Positions 34,271-44,476 of a DNA stretch of 64,000 bases are shown here, in pieces. Origin of the DNA: Flavobacterium sp. HBTb2-11-1 (GTDB lineage: Bacteria; Bacteroidota; Bacteroidia; Flavobacteriales; Flavobacteriaceae); the NCBI RefSeq assembly GCF_009826975.1, contig NZ_WUMO01000006.1, forward strand, positions 124,001-188,000. Direction: 5' to 3'. A program made the position numbers and the translations under genes. The notes under the pieces were generated by a model. The model had not been told where the DNA came from. It saw only the letters and a list, made by a program, of their open reading frames with translations, and did no database searches. Positions within the stretch are counted from its first letter, which is position 1. Every line of letters starts with the position of its first letter.

Positions 34271-35278
34271 ATGTATCATTCAAAAATAGCTGGTTTAGGA
34301 TATTATGTTCCTTCCAATGTGGTGACTAACGATGATTTGTCTAAGATAATGGATACCAATGATGAATGGATTCAGGAAAGAACTGGAATTCAAGAAAGAA
34401 GACACATCATTCGTGGAGAAGACACCACGACTTCAATGGGAGTAAAAGCAGCTAAAATTGCAATAGAGCGTTCTGGTGTTGCCAAAGAAGATATTGATTT
34501 TGTAGTTTTTGCTACATTAAGTCCAGATTATTATTTTCCAGGACCAGGTGTTTTGGTTCAAAGAGATTTAGGTTTAAGAACAGTTGGAGCATTAGATGTT
34601 AGAAACCAATGTTCTGGTTTTGTTTATGCACTTTCTGTTGCAGACCAATATATTAAAACCGGAATGTATAAAAATATTTTGGTAATTGGTTCTGAGGTTC
34701 ACTCTACAGGATTAGACATGACTACTCGCGGACGCGGTGTTTCGGTAATTTTTGGAGATGGAGCAGGAGCGGCAGTTTTGAGCCGTGAAGAAGACTTAAC
34801 AAAAGGAATTTTATCAACTCATTTACATTCAGAAGGAGAACATGCTGAAGAGTTAGCTTTGCAAGCGCCAGGAATGGGTGCGCGTTGGGTAACAGATATT
34901 ATTGCAGACAATGATCCAAATGACGAAAGTTATTATCCATATATGAATGGACAGTTTGTGTTCAAAAATGCAGTAGTTCGTTTTGCAGAAGTAATCAATG
35001 AAGGATTAGAAGCAAATGGGCTGCAAGTTTCAGACATTGATATGCTGATTCCACATCAAGCAAATTTGAGAATTTCACAATTCATTCAAAACAAATTTAA
35101 ATTAACAGACGACCAAGTTCACAACAACATTCAGAAATACGGAAATACAACAGCAGCATCTATTCCGATTGCTCTGACAGAAGCTTGGGAACAAGGAAAA
35201 ATCAAATCTGGAGATACTGTAGTTTTAGCAGCTTTCGGTAGTGGATTTACTTGGGCTAGTGCTATTATTAAATGGTAA
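34271..35278 (+). CDS. fabH: 3-oxoacyl-ACP synthase III (FabH type)
   Basis: 335 residues from the ATG at 34271; a TTG two codons earlier is not needed. It condenses an acyl-CoA primer with malonyl-ACP to start fatty acid synthesis. The triad is visible: Cys114 in VRNQCSGFVYAL, His in PHQANLRISQ, and Asn in YGNTTAASIPIAL. GDGAGAAVL and the C-terminal FGSGFTWASAIIKW are standard. It is monocistronic here, away from rpmF/plsX or other fab genes, and Bacteroidota often carry several such synthases, so it need not be the housekeeping one. Confidence 0.92.
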   Translation: MYHSKIAGLGYYVPSNVVTNDDLSKIMDTNDEWIQERTGIQERRHIIRGEDTTTSMGVKAAKIAIERSGVAKEDIDFVVFATLSPDYYFPGPGVLVQRDLGLRTVGALDVRNQCSGFVYALSVADQYIKTGMYKNILVIGSEVHSTGLDMTTRGRGVSVIFGDGAGAAVLSREEDLTKGILSTHLHSEGEHAEELALQAPGMGARWVTDIIADNDPNDESYYPYMNGQFVFKNAVVRFAEVINEGLEANGLQVSDIDMLIPHQANLRISQFIQNKFKLTDDQVHNNIQKYGNTTAASIPIALTEAWEQGKIKSGDTVVLAAFGSGFTWASAIIKW

Positions 35279-35305
35279 AATAATCATCTTACATTTATAT
35301 TTTTT

Positions 35306-35339
35306 AAAACCTGCTTCTTATTGGGAGCAGGTTTTTTTA
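35306..35339 (+). terminator. terminator of fabH
   Basis: AAAACCTGCTTC and GGAGCAGGTTTT pair around a short loop, then T7. Confidence 0.85.
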
Positions 35340-35353
35340 TAAATTGCGTACTC

Positions 35354-35386
35354 AAACCTAACAGGTTTTAAAAACCTGTTAGGTTT
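35354..35386. repeat. 33-nt perfect hairpin repeat, copy 1
   Basis: A 16-bp perfect stem with a single central base: arms AAACCTAACAGGTTTT and AAAACCTGTTAGGTTT. Its 25-nt core matches the hairpin at 58431-58463, so it is a dispersed repeat rather than a private terminator, and fabH already has its own terminator just before. Confidence 0.8.
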
Positions 35387-35414
35387 CATTTGGAGAAAAA
35401 CTATTTAAATCAAA

Positions 35415-36086
35415 ATGAAAAAAAATCAACTGGAAATAGCTTGTTTTAATTATGAATCAGCATTAATTGCTCAAGCAAATGGCGCGGACAGAATTGAGCT
35501 ATGTGAAAACATGAAACTGGGCGGAACTACTCCAAATTCTATTTTGGTAGTGAAAGTCCGTGAAAGTTTAAATATAAAAATGCATGTCATTATAAGACCT
35601 CGCGGAGGAGATTTCGTTTATTCGGATGAAGAGCTTACCGAAATGAAGCAAGATATTAAGCACTATAAAAAGCTGGGGGTTGACGGTTTTGTTTTTGGAA
35701 TCTTAAAAGAAAACGGAAAAATAAATAAAAAGCAAAATAAAGAATTAGTGCATTTGGCGCACCCATTATCTTGTACTTTTCACCGTGCTTTTGATGTGGT
35801 AAAAAATCCCGAAAAATCGCTTGAATCTATCATTGACTGTGGTTTCAAAACAATTTTAACTTCTGGGCAAGGTGTAAATGTCGAAGAAGGCATTCAGGCT
35901 TTGGCTAGACTTCAGGAATTGGCAGGAGATAGAATAGAAATTATGCCTGGTGGCGGCTTGCGATCTTCAAATATAAAATTACTCCAAGAAAAATTAGATT
36001 TAACTTTTTATCATTCTTCTGCGATCACAGATAATTCTGAAATTGCCAATCCCGAAGAAATAAAAGAATTACGCAATTTTTTATAG
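35415..36086 (+). CDS. cutC: CutC family protein (copper homeostasis protein)
   Basis: 223 residues with a TIM-barrel fold. Conserved motifs: LEIACFNYESALIAQANGA, DRIELCENMKLGGTTPN, VIIRPRGGDFVYSDEE, CTFHRAFDVVKNP, ILTSGQGVNVEEG and IMPGGGLRSSNI. The family is named for copper tolerance in E. coli, but that role is disputed, so the true activity is uncertain. No signal peptide. Single gene. Confidence 0.92.
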   Translation: MKKNQLEIACFNYESALIAQANGADRIELCENMKLGGTTPNSILVVKVRESLNIKMHVIIRPRGGDFVYSDEELTEMKQDIKHYKKLGVDGFVFGILKENGKINKKQNKELVHLAHPLSCTFHRAFDVVKNPEKSLESIIDCGFKTILTSGQGVNVEEGIQALARLQELAGDRIEIMPGGGLRSSNIKLLQEKLDLTFYHSSAITDNSEIANPEEIKELRNFL

Positions 36087-36135
36087 ATTAAAATTTGTTG
36101 GGTGATATTACCAAGATACTTAATTTACTCTGTGT

Positions 36136-36169
36136 AAATCTGCTTTAATCTTTTTAAATCTGCGTGAAA
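36136..36169. repeat. 34-nt dispersed word, copy 1
   Basis: AAATCTGCTTTAATC then TTTTTAAATCTGCGTGAAA, matching 31 of 34 positions with 54657-54690. Noncoding; I recall such words as frequent between genes in Flavobacterium genomes. Confidence 0.6.
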
Positions 36170-36212
36170 AATTATTTTCAAAAGTATTTTTAGCAGAATT
36201 AAAAAACAAAAA

Positions 36213-36245
36213 AAGTCTGGAGTTGGCAAGCTCCAGACTTTTTTT
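36213..36245. terminator. bidirectional terminator
   Basis: AAGTCTGGAG and CTCCAGACTT with A and T runs on either side, between convergent cutC and the TonB-dependent receptor gene. Confidence 0.85.
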
Positions 36246-36293
36246 CTACAAGAAATTATTCAAAAATTATTTAAAAAATCTTCTCAGACAAGG

Positions 36294-38714
36294 TTAGAAC
36301 ATTCCGCCCCCGCCTTTGTTAGTATTGTCATCTCTTTGTTTACGCTGTAAATTTTTGATTTTTCCACCACCAAAGTTGTAAGTCAGACCAAAGTAAACCG
36401 TTTGGCTTTCCCATTTAAACTGCCCCGCTTGAGGATAAGGATACATGGTGTCAAAAGCATATTTCATAGTATTGAACACGTCATTGAAACGAACACTTAA
36501 ATTCATTTTGTTGTCTAACAATGTGTAGCGCGTACCAATATCCATTTTGTACATTTCGTGGCTGTTATTCTGAAGTCCGTCAGTAGCACCTCTGTAGAAT
36601 CCGAAAGCTAAGAAGCTTAAACGCTTGTTTACTTTAAAGTTAGAGTTCATACGTCCGTTGAAAGCGGCAACTGTAATTTTTCTATCAATTGGGTTACTTG
36701 TATTAGTTGCTGGATCATATTGGAATACAATACCTTGTTGGTTGATGCTTGAGAAATCAATAGATGGCTGAATGTCCCACCATTTTGTGATTTTATAATT
36801 GAATGACATTTCAAATCCGTAAGCAGTATTATGATCATAGTTAGTAAAAGACATAATTTGCTTTTCATTGCTTGGATCTGCAGGGTCTGGATATAAAATT
36901 CTGCTAATTTGATCATTAATGCTTCTCACAAAAACACCCGCTGTAAAACTTCCTTTTTCAAGAGTTTTAGTGTAATTTACTTCTACAGAATTGGTAAACT
37001 GAGGTCTTAATTCTGGATTTCCTAATGAAGTTACTAACGGAGTAGCAAATTCACGAATAGGTTTTGTCTGCTCTAAACTCGGACGGTCAACACGACGGCT
37101 GTAGCTTAACTGCAAAGTGTTTTTCTCAGTGATATTGTATGTTAAATAAGCTGATGGATACAAAGTGATGTAATCATCATCAAATTTGTCTTTACCATAA
37201 TTTAAATTGGCTTGAACTTTATAGCTTTCAAAACGTGCACCTACTTGATAGCTTAGTTTTTTGAATTTTTGCCCAAATGTTACATAAGCAGAATAAATAT
37301 CTGTGTCATAAGTATAGTGAGACATTTGATTTGCAACAGGTAGCAAAGGATTTCCAGTAATATAATCATTTTCTGTTCTTGTAATTCTTGCTTCCGCACC
37401 AGCTTCAAGCGTTGTTTTTTCGTTTAACGGATTAACATAATCTACGTTTATTGTGCTTAATTTTCTGGTTCCTTTCAAATAATCTTCATAGAAGACATTC
37501 CCTGCAGTATTGTCTGTTTTTGTCGTTTCAGTATCAAAAGAAGCATTTTGAGTTTCTTTATTGTCACTGTAGTTGGCTTCAAAATCTAAAGTGTGACCTT
37601 CTTTTTTGAAAATGTGTTTGTATGCTAAATTGTATGTCCCAACCTGATCTGGCCCCCAATATCTTGATTTTTGAAAGATATTCGAAATATCAGAACCAGT
37701 TACATTATTGTAATCAATATCAGTATCTACATAACCTTTTCCTGTAGATTTATTCTGATTAGTATAGATAGATAAAGTATTGTGATCATCGATTAAATAA
37801 TCCATTCCAATTTTGTATAAGTAGGAATCATTATCATTTAGTACATCTATATTTTGAGTAATATCTTGATCAAATCTTTGGATAAAACCTTTATTATGAT
37901 ATTTTCCAAAGTTTTGTCCCACGTTTCCGAAGAAGTTTACTTTTCCAGTTTTATAGTTTAAATCTAAAGACTGATTGTATTTTGCCGTTTCACCAAAAGT
38001 AATACCGCCACTGTAGCTTCCGTTAAAACCAGTGTTTGCATTTTTATGCAAAATAATATTAATGATTCCAGACATTCCTTCTGGATTATACTTGGCGCTT
38101 GGGTTAGTGATTAATTCAATTTTCTTGATAGAAGTTGAAGGAATTTGTTTCAATAATTGAGCAGGATCAATATTCGTTGGACGTCCGTCAATTAATACAC
38201 GAACATTATCATTTCCGCGAAGCGAAAGTTTTCCATCCTGATCTACATTCACAGAAGGAATATTATTCATAATATCTGATGCGGAAGCTCCAGCGGTAGT
38301 TAGATCTTTACCAACATTCACCACTTTTCTATCGATTTTTTGTTCAATAGTCGAACGTTCAGCAACGATATTTACACCTTTAAGTTGTGTTGCTTCTTCT
38401 TCAAGAGCAACATTTATAGTTGCCGTTTTTTTGTTTTCGCTCAAAAGCACAGAACCGATATATTTTCTAAATCCTATATATTGAATTTCGATCGTATAAC
38501 TTTTTAAAGCAATATTTTTAAATGAAAAGTCCCCGTTATCGTCTGTGTTTACGCCAGAAACTACTTTTCCATTTTCTTTTAGTGAAACTGTTGCATAAGA
38601 AATGGGTGCGTTGTTTGACTTTTCTGTAATTTTTCCAGAAACACTTCCAGTATTCTGGGCCTGTGCAGTTGCGATTATTCCTAATAACGCAAACAGAAAG
38701 AATTTTAATTTCAT
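36294..38714 (-). CDS. TonB-dependent outer membrane receptor
   Basis: 806 residues. Signal peptide FFLFALLGIIATAQA, an N-terminal CarboxypepD_reg-like domain (GSVSGKITEKSNNAPISYATVSL ... ), a plug domain (ASDIMNNIPSVNVDQDGKLS, RGNDNVRVLIDGRPTN) and a large beta-barrel (Omp_b-brl_3 type) ending in YFGLTYNFGGG followed by a Lys/Arg/Gly tail. No SusD-like partner is adjacent. In Bacteroidota such receptors often import metals, peptides or act in signalling; the ligand is unknown. Monocistronic, with a strong terminator. Confidence 0.92.
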   Translation of the reverse strand: MKLKFFLFALLGIIATAQAQNTGSVSGKITEKSNNAPISYATVSLKENGKVVSGVNTDDNGDFSFKNIALKSYTIEIQYIGFRKYIGSVLLSENKKTATINVALEEEATQLKGVNIVAERSTIEQKIDRKVVNVGKDLTTAGASASDIMNNIPSVNVDQDGKLSLRGNDNVRVLIDGRPTNIDPAQLLKQIPSTSIKKIELITNPSAKYNPEGMSGIINIILHKNANTGFNGSYSGGITFGETAKYNQSLDLNYKTGKVNFFGNVGQNFGKYHNKGFIQRFDQDITQNIDVLNDNDSYLYKIGMDYLIDDHNTLSIYTNQNKSTGKGYVDTDIDYNNVTGSDISNIFQKSRYWGPDQVGTYNLAYKHIFKKEGHTLDFEANYSDNKETQNASFDTETTKTDNTAGNVFYEDYLKGTRKLSTINVDYVNPLNEKTTLEAGAEARITRTENDYITGNPLLPVANQMSHYTYDTDIYSAYVTFGQKFKKLSYQVGARFESYKVQANLNYGKDKFDDDYITLYPSAYLTYNITEKNTLQLSYSRRVDRPSLEQTKPIREFATPLVTSLGNPELRPQFTNSVEVNYTKTLEKGSFTAGVFVRSINDQISRILYPDPADPSNEKQIMSFTNYDHNTAYGFEMSFNYKITKWWDIQPSIDFSSINQQGIVFQYDPATNTSNPIDRKITVAAFNGRMNSNFKVNKRLSFLAFGFYRGATDGLQNNSHEMYKMDIGTRYTLLDNKMNLSVRFNDVFNTMKYAFDTMYPYPQAGQFKWESQTVYFGLTYNFGGGKIKNLQRKQRDDNTNKGGGGMF

Positions 38715-39016
38715 GATTTTTTTACTGATTATTTTTTGATTTGATTGATGATGATTTCGTTTTGTTAGTTTTTCTTTTTTTTGTTTTCTCCTGACTTCAA
38801 AAAATTAAAGTCTCTATTAAGACTCTTTTGCGGTTGATATGTTACAAGAAATTCTAGAAAAAAATATATTTTTTTTCTCATTGGCTGTTTTGTAAGAGAT
38901 TAGGGTTTTGGTTTTTTGATAATTTTAACAATTAAAAAATGCTCTTTTTTGTCAAATTGCAACTCTTTTCTTTAATTTAATATGTTTTTGATTTTCTCTA
39001 ATTGATGAATAAGCAG
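38715..39016. other. intergenic region, divergent promoters
   Basis: About 300 bp between the divergent TonB receptor and argS genes, very AT-rich. It holds the argS -7 at 39017-39024. No other structure was seen. Confidence 0.4.
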
Positions 39017-39024
39017 TATCTTTG
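39017..39024 (+). promoter_or_regulatory. putative -7 element of argS
   Basis: TATCTTTG followed by C, 21 bp before the ATG. The nearest TTTG upstream is 26 bp away, longer than usual. Confidence 0.5.
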
Positions 39025-39045
39025 CTCACTTTAAAATAAGTTTAC

Positions 39046-40824
39046 ATGTCATTACAACAAATTCTTACACCTTCTATACAAAAAGCAATACAAGCATTAT
39101 TTGATGTTACTGTTGATAAAATCGAATTTCAAACGACTAGAAAAGAGTTTGAAGGAGATATTACAATGGTAATTTTTCCTTTACTGAAAGTGATTAAAAG
39201 CAATCCAGCTGAATTGGGAAATAAAATTGGAAATTATCTAGTTGAAAATGTTTCTGAAGTTGCCCGTTTTAATGTAGTTTCTGGTTTTTTGAATATTGTG
39301 ATTTCAGACAGTTATTATGTGAATTTCTTTAACGGAATAAAAGACCAAAAACAATTCGGATTTGTGGCTCCAAATCCAGATGAAAAAGCAGTTATGGTAG
39401 AATATTCTTCTCCAAACACTAACAAACCTTTGCACTTAGGACACGTTCGTAACAATTTGTTAGGATATTCTGTTGCAGAGATTTTAAAAGCCTCAGGTAA
39501 AAAAGTATACAAAACGCAAATTATCAACGATAGAGGAATCCATATCTGTAAATCGATGTTGGCTTGGGAGAAATTCGGAAACGGAGAAACTCCTGAGACT
39601 TCTGGTTTAAAAGGAGATAAATTGGTTGGTAAATATTATGTAGAGTTTGATAAAGCATACAAAAACGAAATTAACGGTTTAATCGAAACTGGAAAAACAG
39701 AAGAGGAAGCCAAAAAGCAAGCTCCAATTATTATCGAAGCGCAAGATATGCTTAAGAAATGGGAAGCTGGCGACGAAAAAGTGATTGCACTTTGGAAAAA
39801 AATGAACGAATGGGTTTATGATGGTTTTGCTACAACTTATACGAATCTTGGAGTTGATTTTGATAAATATTACTACGAAAGCAATACATATCTATTAGGG
39901 AAAGATGTTGTTCAGGTAGGTTTAGATAAAGGAGTTTTTGAAAAAGATCCAGATGGCTCTGTTTGGATTGATCTGACAGATGAAGGACTTGACCGTAAAA
40001 TTGTTTTGCGTTCTGACGGAACAGCGGTTTACATGACGCAAGATATCGGAACAGCAATTCAGCGTGTAAAAGATATGCCAGATGTTGGAGGAATGGTTTA
40101 CACTGTTGGAAATGAGCAGGATTATCACTTTAAAGTGTTATTCTTAATTCTTAAAAAATTAGGATTTGACTGGGCTTCCAGTTTATATCACTTATCATAC
40201 GGAATGGTAGATTTGCCTTCTGGAAAAATGAAAAGCCGTGAAGGAACTGTTGTAGATGCTGATGATTTGATGCAAGATATGACCGATACAGCAAAACAGA
40301 TTTCAGAAGATTTAGGAAAACTAGACAGCTATTCTGATGAGGAAAAAGCTAAACTATATAAAACAATTGGTTTAGGAGCTTTGAAATATTACATTTTAAA
40401 AGTAGACCCTAAAAAACGTATTTTGTTCAACCCAGAAGAATCTGTAGATTTTGCTGGAAATACAGGTCCATTTATCCAATACACATACGCGAGAATTCAG
40501 TCCATAATCCGTAAAGCCGATTTTGATTTTTCTAATAAAATTGAAATTGAAGAATTGCACGAGAAGGAAAAAGAATTGGTAAAACAAATCGAGCTTTTCC
40601 CAGAAGTAATTCAGAATGCGGCTCAAAATCATAGTCCGGCATTAATTGCGAATTATACTTACGATTTAGTAAAAGAATACAATTCTTTTTATCAATCAGT
40701 GCATATATTAGGAGAAGTAGATTTAACGAAAAAAATATTCAGAGTACAGCTGTCTCAAAAAGTAGCCGAAGTAATTAAATCGGCATTTCATTTGCTAGGA
40801 ATTGAAGTTCCAGAGAGAATGTAA
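39046..40824 (+). CDS. argS: arginine-tRNA ligase
   Basis: 592 residues, a class I aminoacyl-tRNA synthetase charging tRNA-Arg. It shows the N-terminal ArgS additional domain (about 1-100), the HIGH-type motif NKPLHLGHVRNNLLG, the catalytic core with TQDIGTA and GNEQDYHF, the KMSK-type region SGKMKSREGTVV and the DALR anticodon domain at the end (FIQYTYARIQSI ... LLGIEVPERM). Single gene with its own terminator. Confidence 0.97.
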   Translation: MSLQQILTPSIQKAIQALFDVTVDKIEFQTTRKEFEGDITMVIFPLLKVIKSNPAELGNKIGNYLVENVSEVARFNVVSGFLNIVISDSYYVNFFNGIKDQKQFGFVAPNPDEKAVMVEYSSPNTNKPLHLGHVRNNLLGYSVAEILKASGKKVYKTQIINDRGIHICKSMLAWEKFGNGETPETSGLKGDKLVGKYYVEFDKAYKNEINGLIETGKTEEEAKKQAPIIIEAQDMLKKWEAGDEKVIALWKKMNEWVYDGFATTYTNLGVDFDKYYYESNTYLLGKDVVQVGLDKGVFEKDPDGSVWIDLTDEGLDRKIVLRSDGTAVYMTQDIGTAIQRVKDMPDVGGMVYTVGNEQDYHFKVLFLILKKLGFDWASSLYHLSYGMVDLPSGKMKSREGTVVDADDLMQDMTDTAKQISEDLGKLDSYSDEEKAKLYKTIGLGALKYYILKVDPKKRILFNPEESVDFAGNTGPFIQYTYARIQSIIRKADFDFSNKIEIEELHEKEKELVKQIELFPEVIQNAAQNHSPALIANYTYDLVKEYNSFYQSVHILGEVDLTKKIFRVQLSQKVAEVIKSAFHLLGIEVPERM

Positions 40825-40850
40825 AAAAAATATAGACCTAGTTAAGGAAG

Positions 40851-40884
40851 AAAAGCCAATAGTTTTAAACTATTGGCTTTTTTT
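40851..40884 (+). terminator. terminator of argS
   Basis: AAAAGCCAATAGTTT and AAACTATTGGCTTTT, 15-bp stem, then T run. Confidence 0.88.
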
Positions 40885-41281
40885 ATTGCTTTTTTGGCTT
40901 TACCGGCATTTCTGTAGTTTCATTCTTAGATAATTTTGCACTGGCTTTGTAAGTGTTACAATGCAAGTGATAAATTCCAAGTCAATTTATATTCTTCAAA
41001 TATTCATTTTTAGCTATTTTGAATTAGTACGCTTTTAGTTGAGATGAAAAGAATGAAAAAACCATCTATATACTGGATGGTTTTTATTCTTAATTAAAGT
41101 TCAGTAATTAATTTCCTCCTCCAATAAGCTATCATAAAAAACTTTTTTAATATCGCATAAGCTATTTAGTACGTAATTTGTAGTATTAATATTTCAAATT
41201 ATAATGTTAAAAGTAAATTGATTCTTGTTAAAATTATTTTAATTTTTTAAGTTCGCCCTCTCTAATTAAAAAAACAAAATA
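40885..41281. other. gene-free stretch of about 400 bp before susC
   Basis: On the minus strand about 30 codons (LGIYHLHCNTYKASAKLSKN and beyond, ending KPKKQ and stop near 40888) look protein-like but have no start and an upstream stop, so they may be a gene remnant. A hairpin AAAACCATC ... GATGGTTTT lies at 41057-41084. The rest is AT-rich leader of the susC gene without a clear -7/-33 pair. Confidence 0.35.
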
Positions 41282-44200
41282 ATGAAACAAAAATTAAAAG
41301 GACTTATGATGCTTTTTTTCATTCTGATTCTGCAGTCAAGCATTGCTCAGGAGAAAAAAATTACAGGAGTGGTTTCGGATGCAAATGGTCCAATTCCAGG
41401 AGTAAATGTAATGGTCAAAGGCACAAAAACTGGAGTACAATCAGATTTTGATGGGAAGTATGTAATAAATGCTAAAACTGGAGATATTTTGACTTTTTCA
41501 TACATGGGATTCAAAGATGTTAATTTGACTGTTGGATCTGGTTCTGTTCTAAATGCTAAGATGCAAGAAGACGGAAAAGAGTTGGATGAGGTTGTAGTAG
41601 TTGCATTTGGAACCCAAAAGAAACAAGAAATTACAGGAGCTGTATCTAAAATTGACGCAAAAATGTTAGAAACTTCGCAGGCATCTAATGCAGTTCAATC
41701 CTTAACAGGGAAAGTTGCTGGTGTTCAAATTAGTGCAAACTCAGGACAGCCAGGAGATCCGCCTCAAGTTAGATTTAGAGGTATTGGTTCTATTTCATCT
41801 TCAAATGCTCCATTATATGTTGTGGATGGCATACCATTTAACGGCGATATTAATTCGATAGCGACTCAAGATATTGAATCAATTAGCTTTTTAAAAGATG
41901 CATCATCAAATGCATTGTACGGAAGCAGAGGTGCTAACGGGGTAATTATTGTGACCACAAAAAAAGGAAAGAAGGGACAGCTTACCATTATTTATGAAAC
42001 TAAAATTGGAGTGAATTCAAGAGCGGTACCTGAATATGATGTGTTTACTAGTCCAGCAGACTACTATAAGGCTGTATATAATAGAATTAAAAATGGTTTA
42101 ATTTTTCAAGGGCAAACAGTTGCGAACGCATCCAATATAGCTGCTCAAAATTTAATTAGTGGAGATACTTATTCTCTGGGATACAACAATTACAATGTGC
42201 CCAATAATCAAGTTATCAATCCAGCAACCGGAGAAGTGAATTCGGATGCGAAATTATTATATCATGATAATTGGTCAAAAGCTTTGTTTAGGGATGCAAT
42301 AAGACAAGAACAGTATTTAAGTTTGTCTAGTAGTTCAGATAATCTTAGTTCCTATTTGTCTCTTGGGTATTTATCTGATGGAGGATATACAATTAATTCA
42401 AACTTTGAGCGCGTATCTTTAAGAGCAAATGTAGATTACAATGTTTCTAGCAAAGTTAAAATAGGAACAAATGTAAATTATGCTCATTCAAATCAAAATG
42501 CTCCAATCTCAAAAGTATCATCTTCAACATACAGTAATTTATTTAGCTGGGCTAGAAATATAGCGCCAATCTATACTATTTGGAAAAGAGATCAAAATGG
42601 TAATACAATTTATAATGAAGATGGATCAAAATCGTACGATTTTAATCAGTCTGGAAATAGACCATATGGTTCAAATTTGAATCCTTATGCTACGACATTA
42701 TTAAATAAAAAGACAAACGAGGAAAATAAATTTGGAGCCAGAGCCTATGTATCCATTGACTTCTTAAAAGATTTTAATTTTAGATATAATATTGGCTATG
42801 ATTTATTGTCTGGTTACTATCTAACTACCACAACAGGCGAAGGTGGAGATGATATGGGAGTTAACGGAAGAATTGGAACAGCTACAAAAAATGAATATAC
42901 CTTAACAAATCAACAACTGTTGTCTTGGAAAAAGGTGTTTGGGGAACATTCAATTGATGTATTGTTAGGTCATGAGTCTTCAGATTTTAAATCTAAAATG
43001 TTGGCTGGACAAAAAAGTAATGTTGTAATACCAAATTTGCCAATTATTAGTAATGCAACTAAATATGGTTATTTAGATGGCTATAATGATTTATACAAAG
43101 TAGAAGGTTATTTTTCTAGAATAAATTATAATTACAAAAACAAATATTTTGTTAACGGAAGTTTTAGAAGAGATGGATCATCAGTATTTGCTCCAAACAA
43201 TAGATGGGGTAATTTTTATGGTTTTGGAGGGGCATGGTCTGTAATGAAAGAATCATTCTTCCCTAAAACAAAATGGATTACAGATCTTCGAGTAAAAGGC
43301 AGTTATGGTGAACAAGGAAATGATAATATACTTTATCCTGTTACCTCACAAATTAGTCACCGCAATTATTTTGGCAGTTTAAGAAATTATTACGCTTATG
43401 AAACGCAGTACGAAATTGTTCCCGATTCAGACGGTAATGCAAGTGTTTTAAATGTTTTTGAAGCAGACAATAGTGTTAAGTGGGAGAAGTCCAAGAATTT
43501 AAATGTTGGATTTGATATTACATTATTTGATCGAATTTCTTTAGAAGCAGAGTATTTCGAAAGAAATGTAAGCGATTTGATATATAATTTTCCTATTGCA
43601 TTATCTACAGGAACTTCATTTGTTTCAAAAAACATTGGAGATATGGGGAATAAGGGTATTGAGGTTAACTTGGGAATTGATATTGTTAAAAATAAAAATA
43701 TTGATTTTAATATTTGGGGTAATGCAACAAGTTATAAAAATAAAATTACATCGCTGCCAAAAGCATTCACAGACGGTATTTATCGTTTTGAGGTAGGTGC
43801 ACCTGCTTATTCTTATTTTTTAAGACAATTTGCTGGAGTTGATAAAACAAATGGAAATGCATTGTGGTATAAAGATGAAAAGGATTCGGCAGGAAATTTA
43901 ACCGGAAGCAAAGTAACAACAAGTGTGTATGGAGATGCTACAACATATTTAAGTAAAAAGAATGCTAATCCAGATGTATATGGAGGTTTTGGAACAATGT
44001 TTAGATTTAAAGATATTACATTCCAAGCGAGTTTTGCTTATCAATTTGGCGGTTACATGTATGACGGTGTTTATCAATCAGCGATGTACTCTGGATCTGA
44101 TAACATAGGTCAAAATTATCATAAAGATGTAACAAAAGCATGGACAGTTGATAATCCTAATTCAGATATACCAAGAATTGACCATGTTTCTACTTTTCAA

Positions 44201-44473
44201 ATGTCAACGTCGGATTATTTCTTAATAAAATCTGATTATATAAGCTTACAAGATATCTCAATTGGATATGATTATGATGAACTATGGCTTAAAAATTTAG
44301 GCATACAATCTACAAAATTTACCTTAATGGGGTCAAATTTAGCTTTATGGTCTAAAAGAAAAGGAATGGATCCGAGGTTGAATAACTTAGGCTCTAGAAC
44401 TAATAATGGACAATCTTTAAATGTCTATGGAGTGATGAAAAGTATTTCATTTGGTTTAACAGTTAATTTTTAA
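41282..44473 (+). CDS. SusC/RagA family TonB-linked outer membrane protein
   Basis: 1063 residues. Signal peptide (LMMLFFILILQSSIAQ), a carboxypeptidase-regulatory-like domain (ITGVVSDANGPIPGVNVMVK), a TonB-box/plug region (VVAFGTQKKQEITGAV ... SSNALYGSRGANGVIIVTTKKG) and a long beta-barrel ending in KSISFGLTVNF. With the SusD partner 3 bp downstream it forms an importer for an oligomeric nutrient (glycan or peptide). No enzyme, sensor or sigma/anti-sigma gene is adjacent, so substrate is unknown. Confidence 0.96.
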   Translation: MKQKLKGLMMLFFILILQSSIAQEKKITGVVSDANGPIPGVNVMVKGTKTGVQSDFDGKYVINAKTGDILTFSYMGFKDVNLTVGSGSVLNAKMQEDGKELDEVVVVAFGTQKKQEITGAVSKIDAKMLETSQASNAVQSLTGKVAGVQISANSGQPGDPPQVRFRGIGSISSSNAPLYVVDGIPFNGDINSIATQDIESISFLKDASSNALYGSRGANGVIIVTTKKGKKGQLTIIYETKIGVNSRAVPEYDVFTSPADYYKAVYNRIKNGLIFQGQTVANASNIAAQNLISGDTYSLGYNNYNVPNNQVINPATGEVNSDAKLLYHDNWSKALFRDAIRQEQYLSLSSSSDNLSSYLSLGYLSDGGYTINSNFERVSLRANVDYNVSSKVKIGTNVNYAHSNQNAPISKVSSSTYSNLFSWARNIAPIYTIWKRDQNGNTIYNEDGSKSYDFNQSGNRPYGSNLNPYATTLLNKKTNEENKFGARAYVSIDFLKDFNFRYNIGYDLLSGYYLTTTTGEGGDDMGVNGRIGTATKNEYTLTNQQLLSWKKVFGEHSIDVLLGHESSDFKSKMLAGQKSNVVIPNLPIISNATKYGYLDGYNDLYKVEGYFSRINYNYKNKYFVNGSFRRDGSSVFAPNNRWGNFYGFGGAWSVMKESFFPKTKWITDLRVKGSYGEQGNDNILYPVTSQISHRNYFGSLRNYYAYETQYEIVPDSDGNASVLNVFEADNSVKWEKSKNLNVGFDITLFDRISLEAEYFERNVSDLIYNFPIALSTGTSFVSKNIGDMGNKGIEVNLGIDIVKNKNIDFNIWGNATSYKNKITSLPKAFTDGIYRFEVGAPAYSYFLRQFAGVDKTNGNALWYKDEKDSAGNLTGSKVTTSVYGDATTYLSKKNANPDVYGGFGTMFRFKDITFQASFAYQFGGYMYDGVYQSAMYSGSDNIGQNYHKDVTKAWTVDNPNSDIPRIDHVSTFQMSTSDYFLIKSDYISLQDISIGYDYDELWLKNLGIQSTKFTLMGSNLALWSKRKGMDPRLNNLGSRTNNGQSLNVYGVMKSISFGLTVNF

Positions 44474-44476
44474 AAT

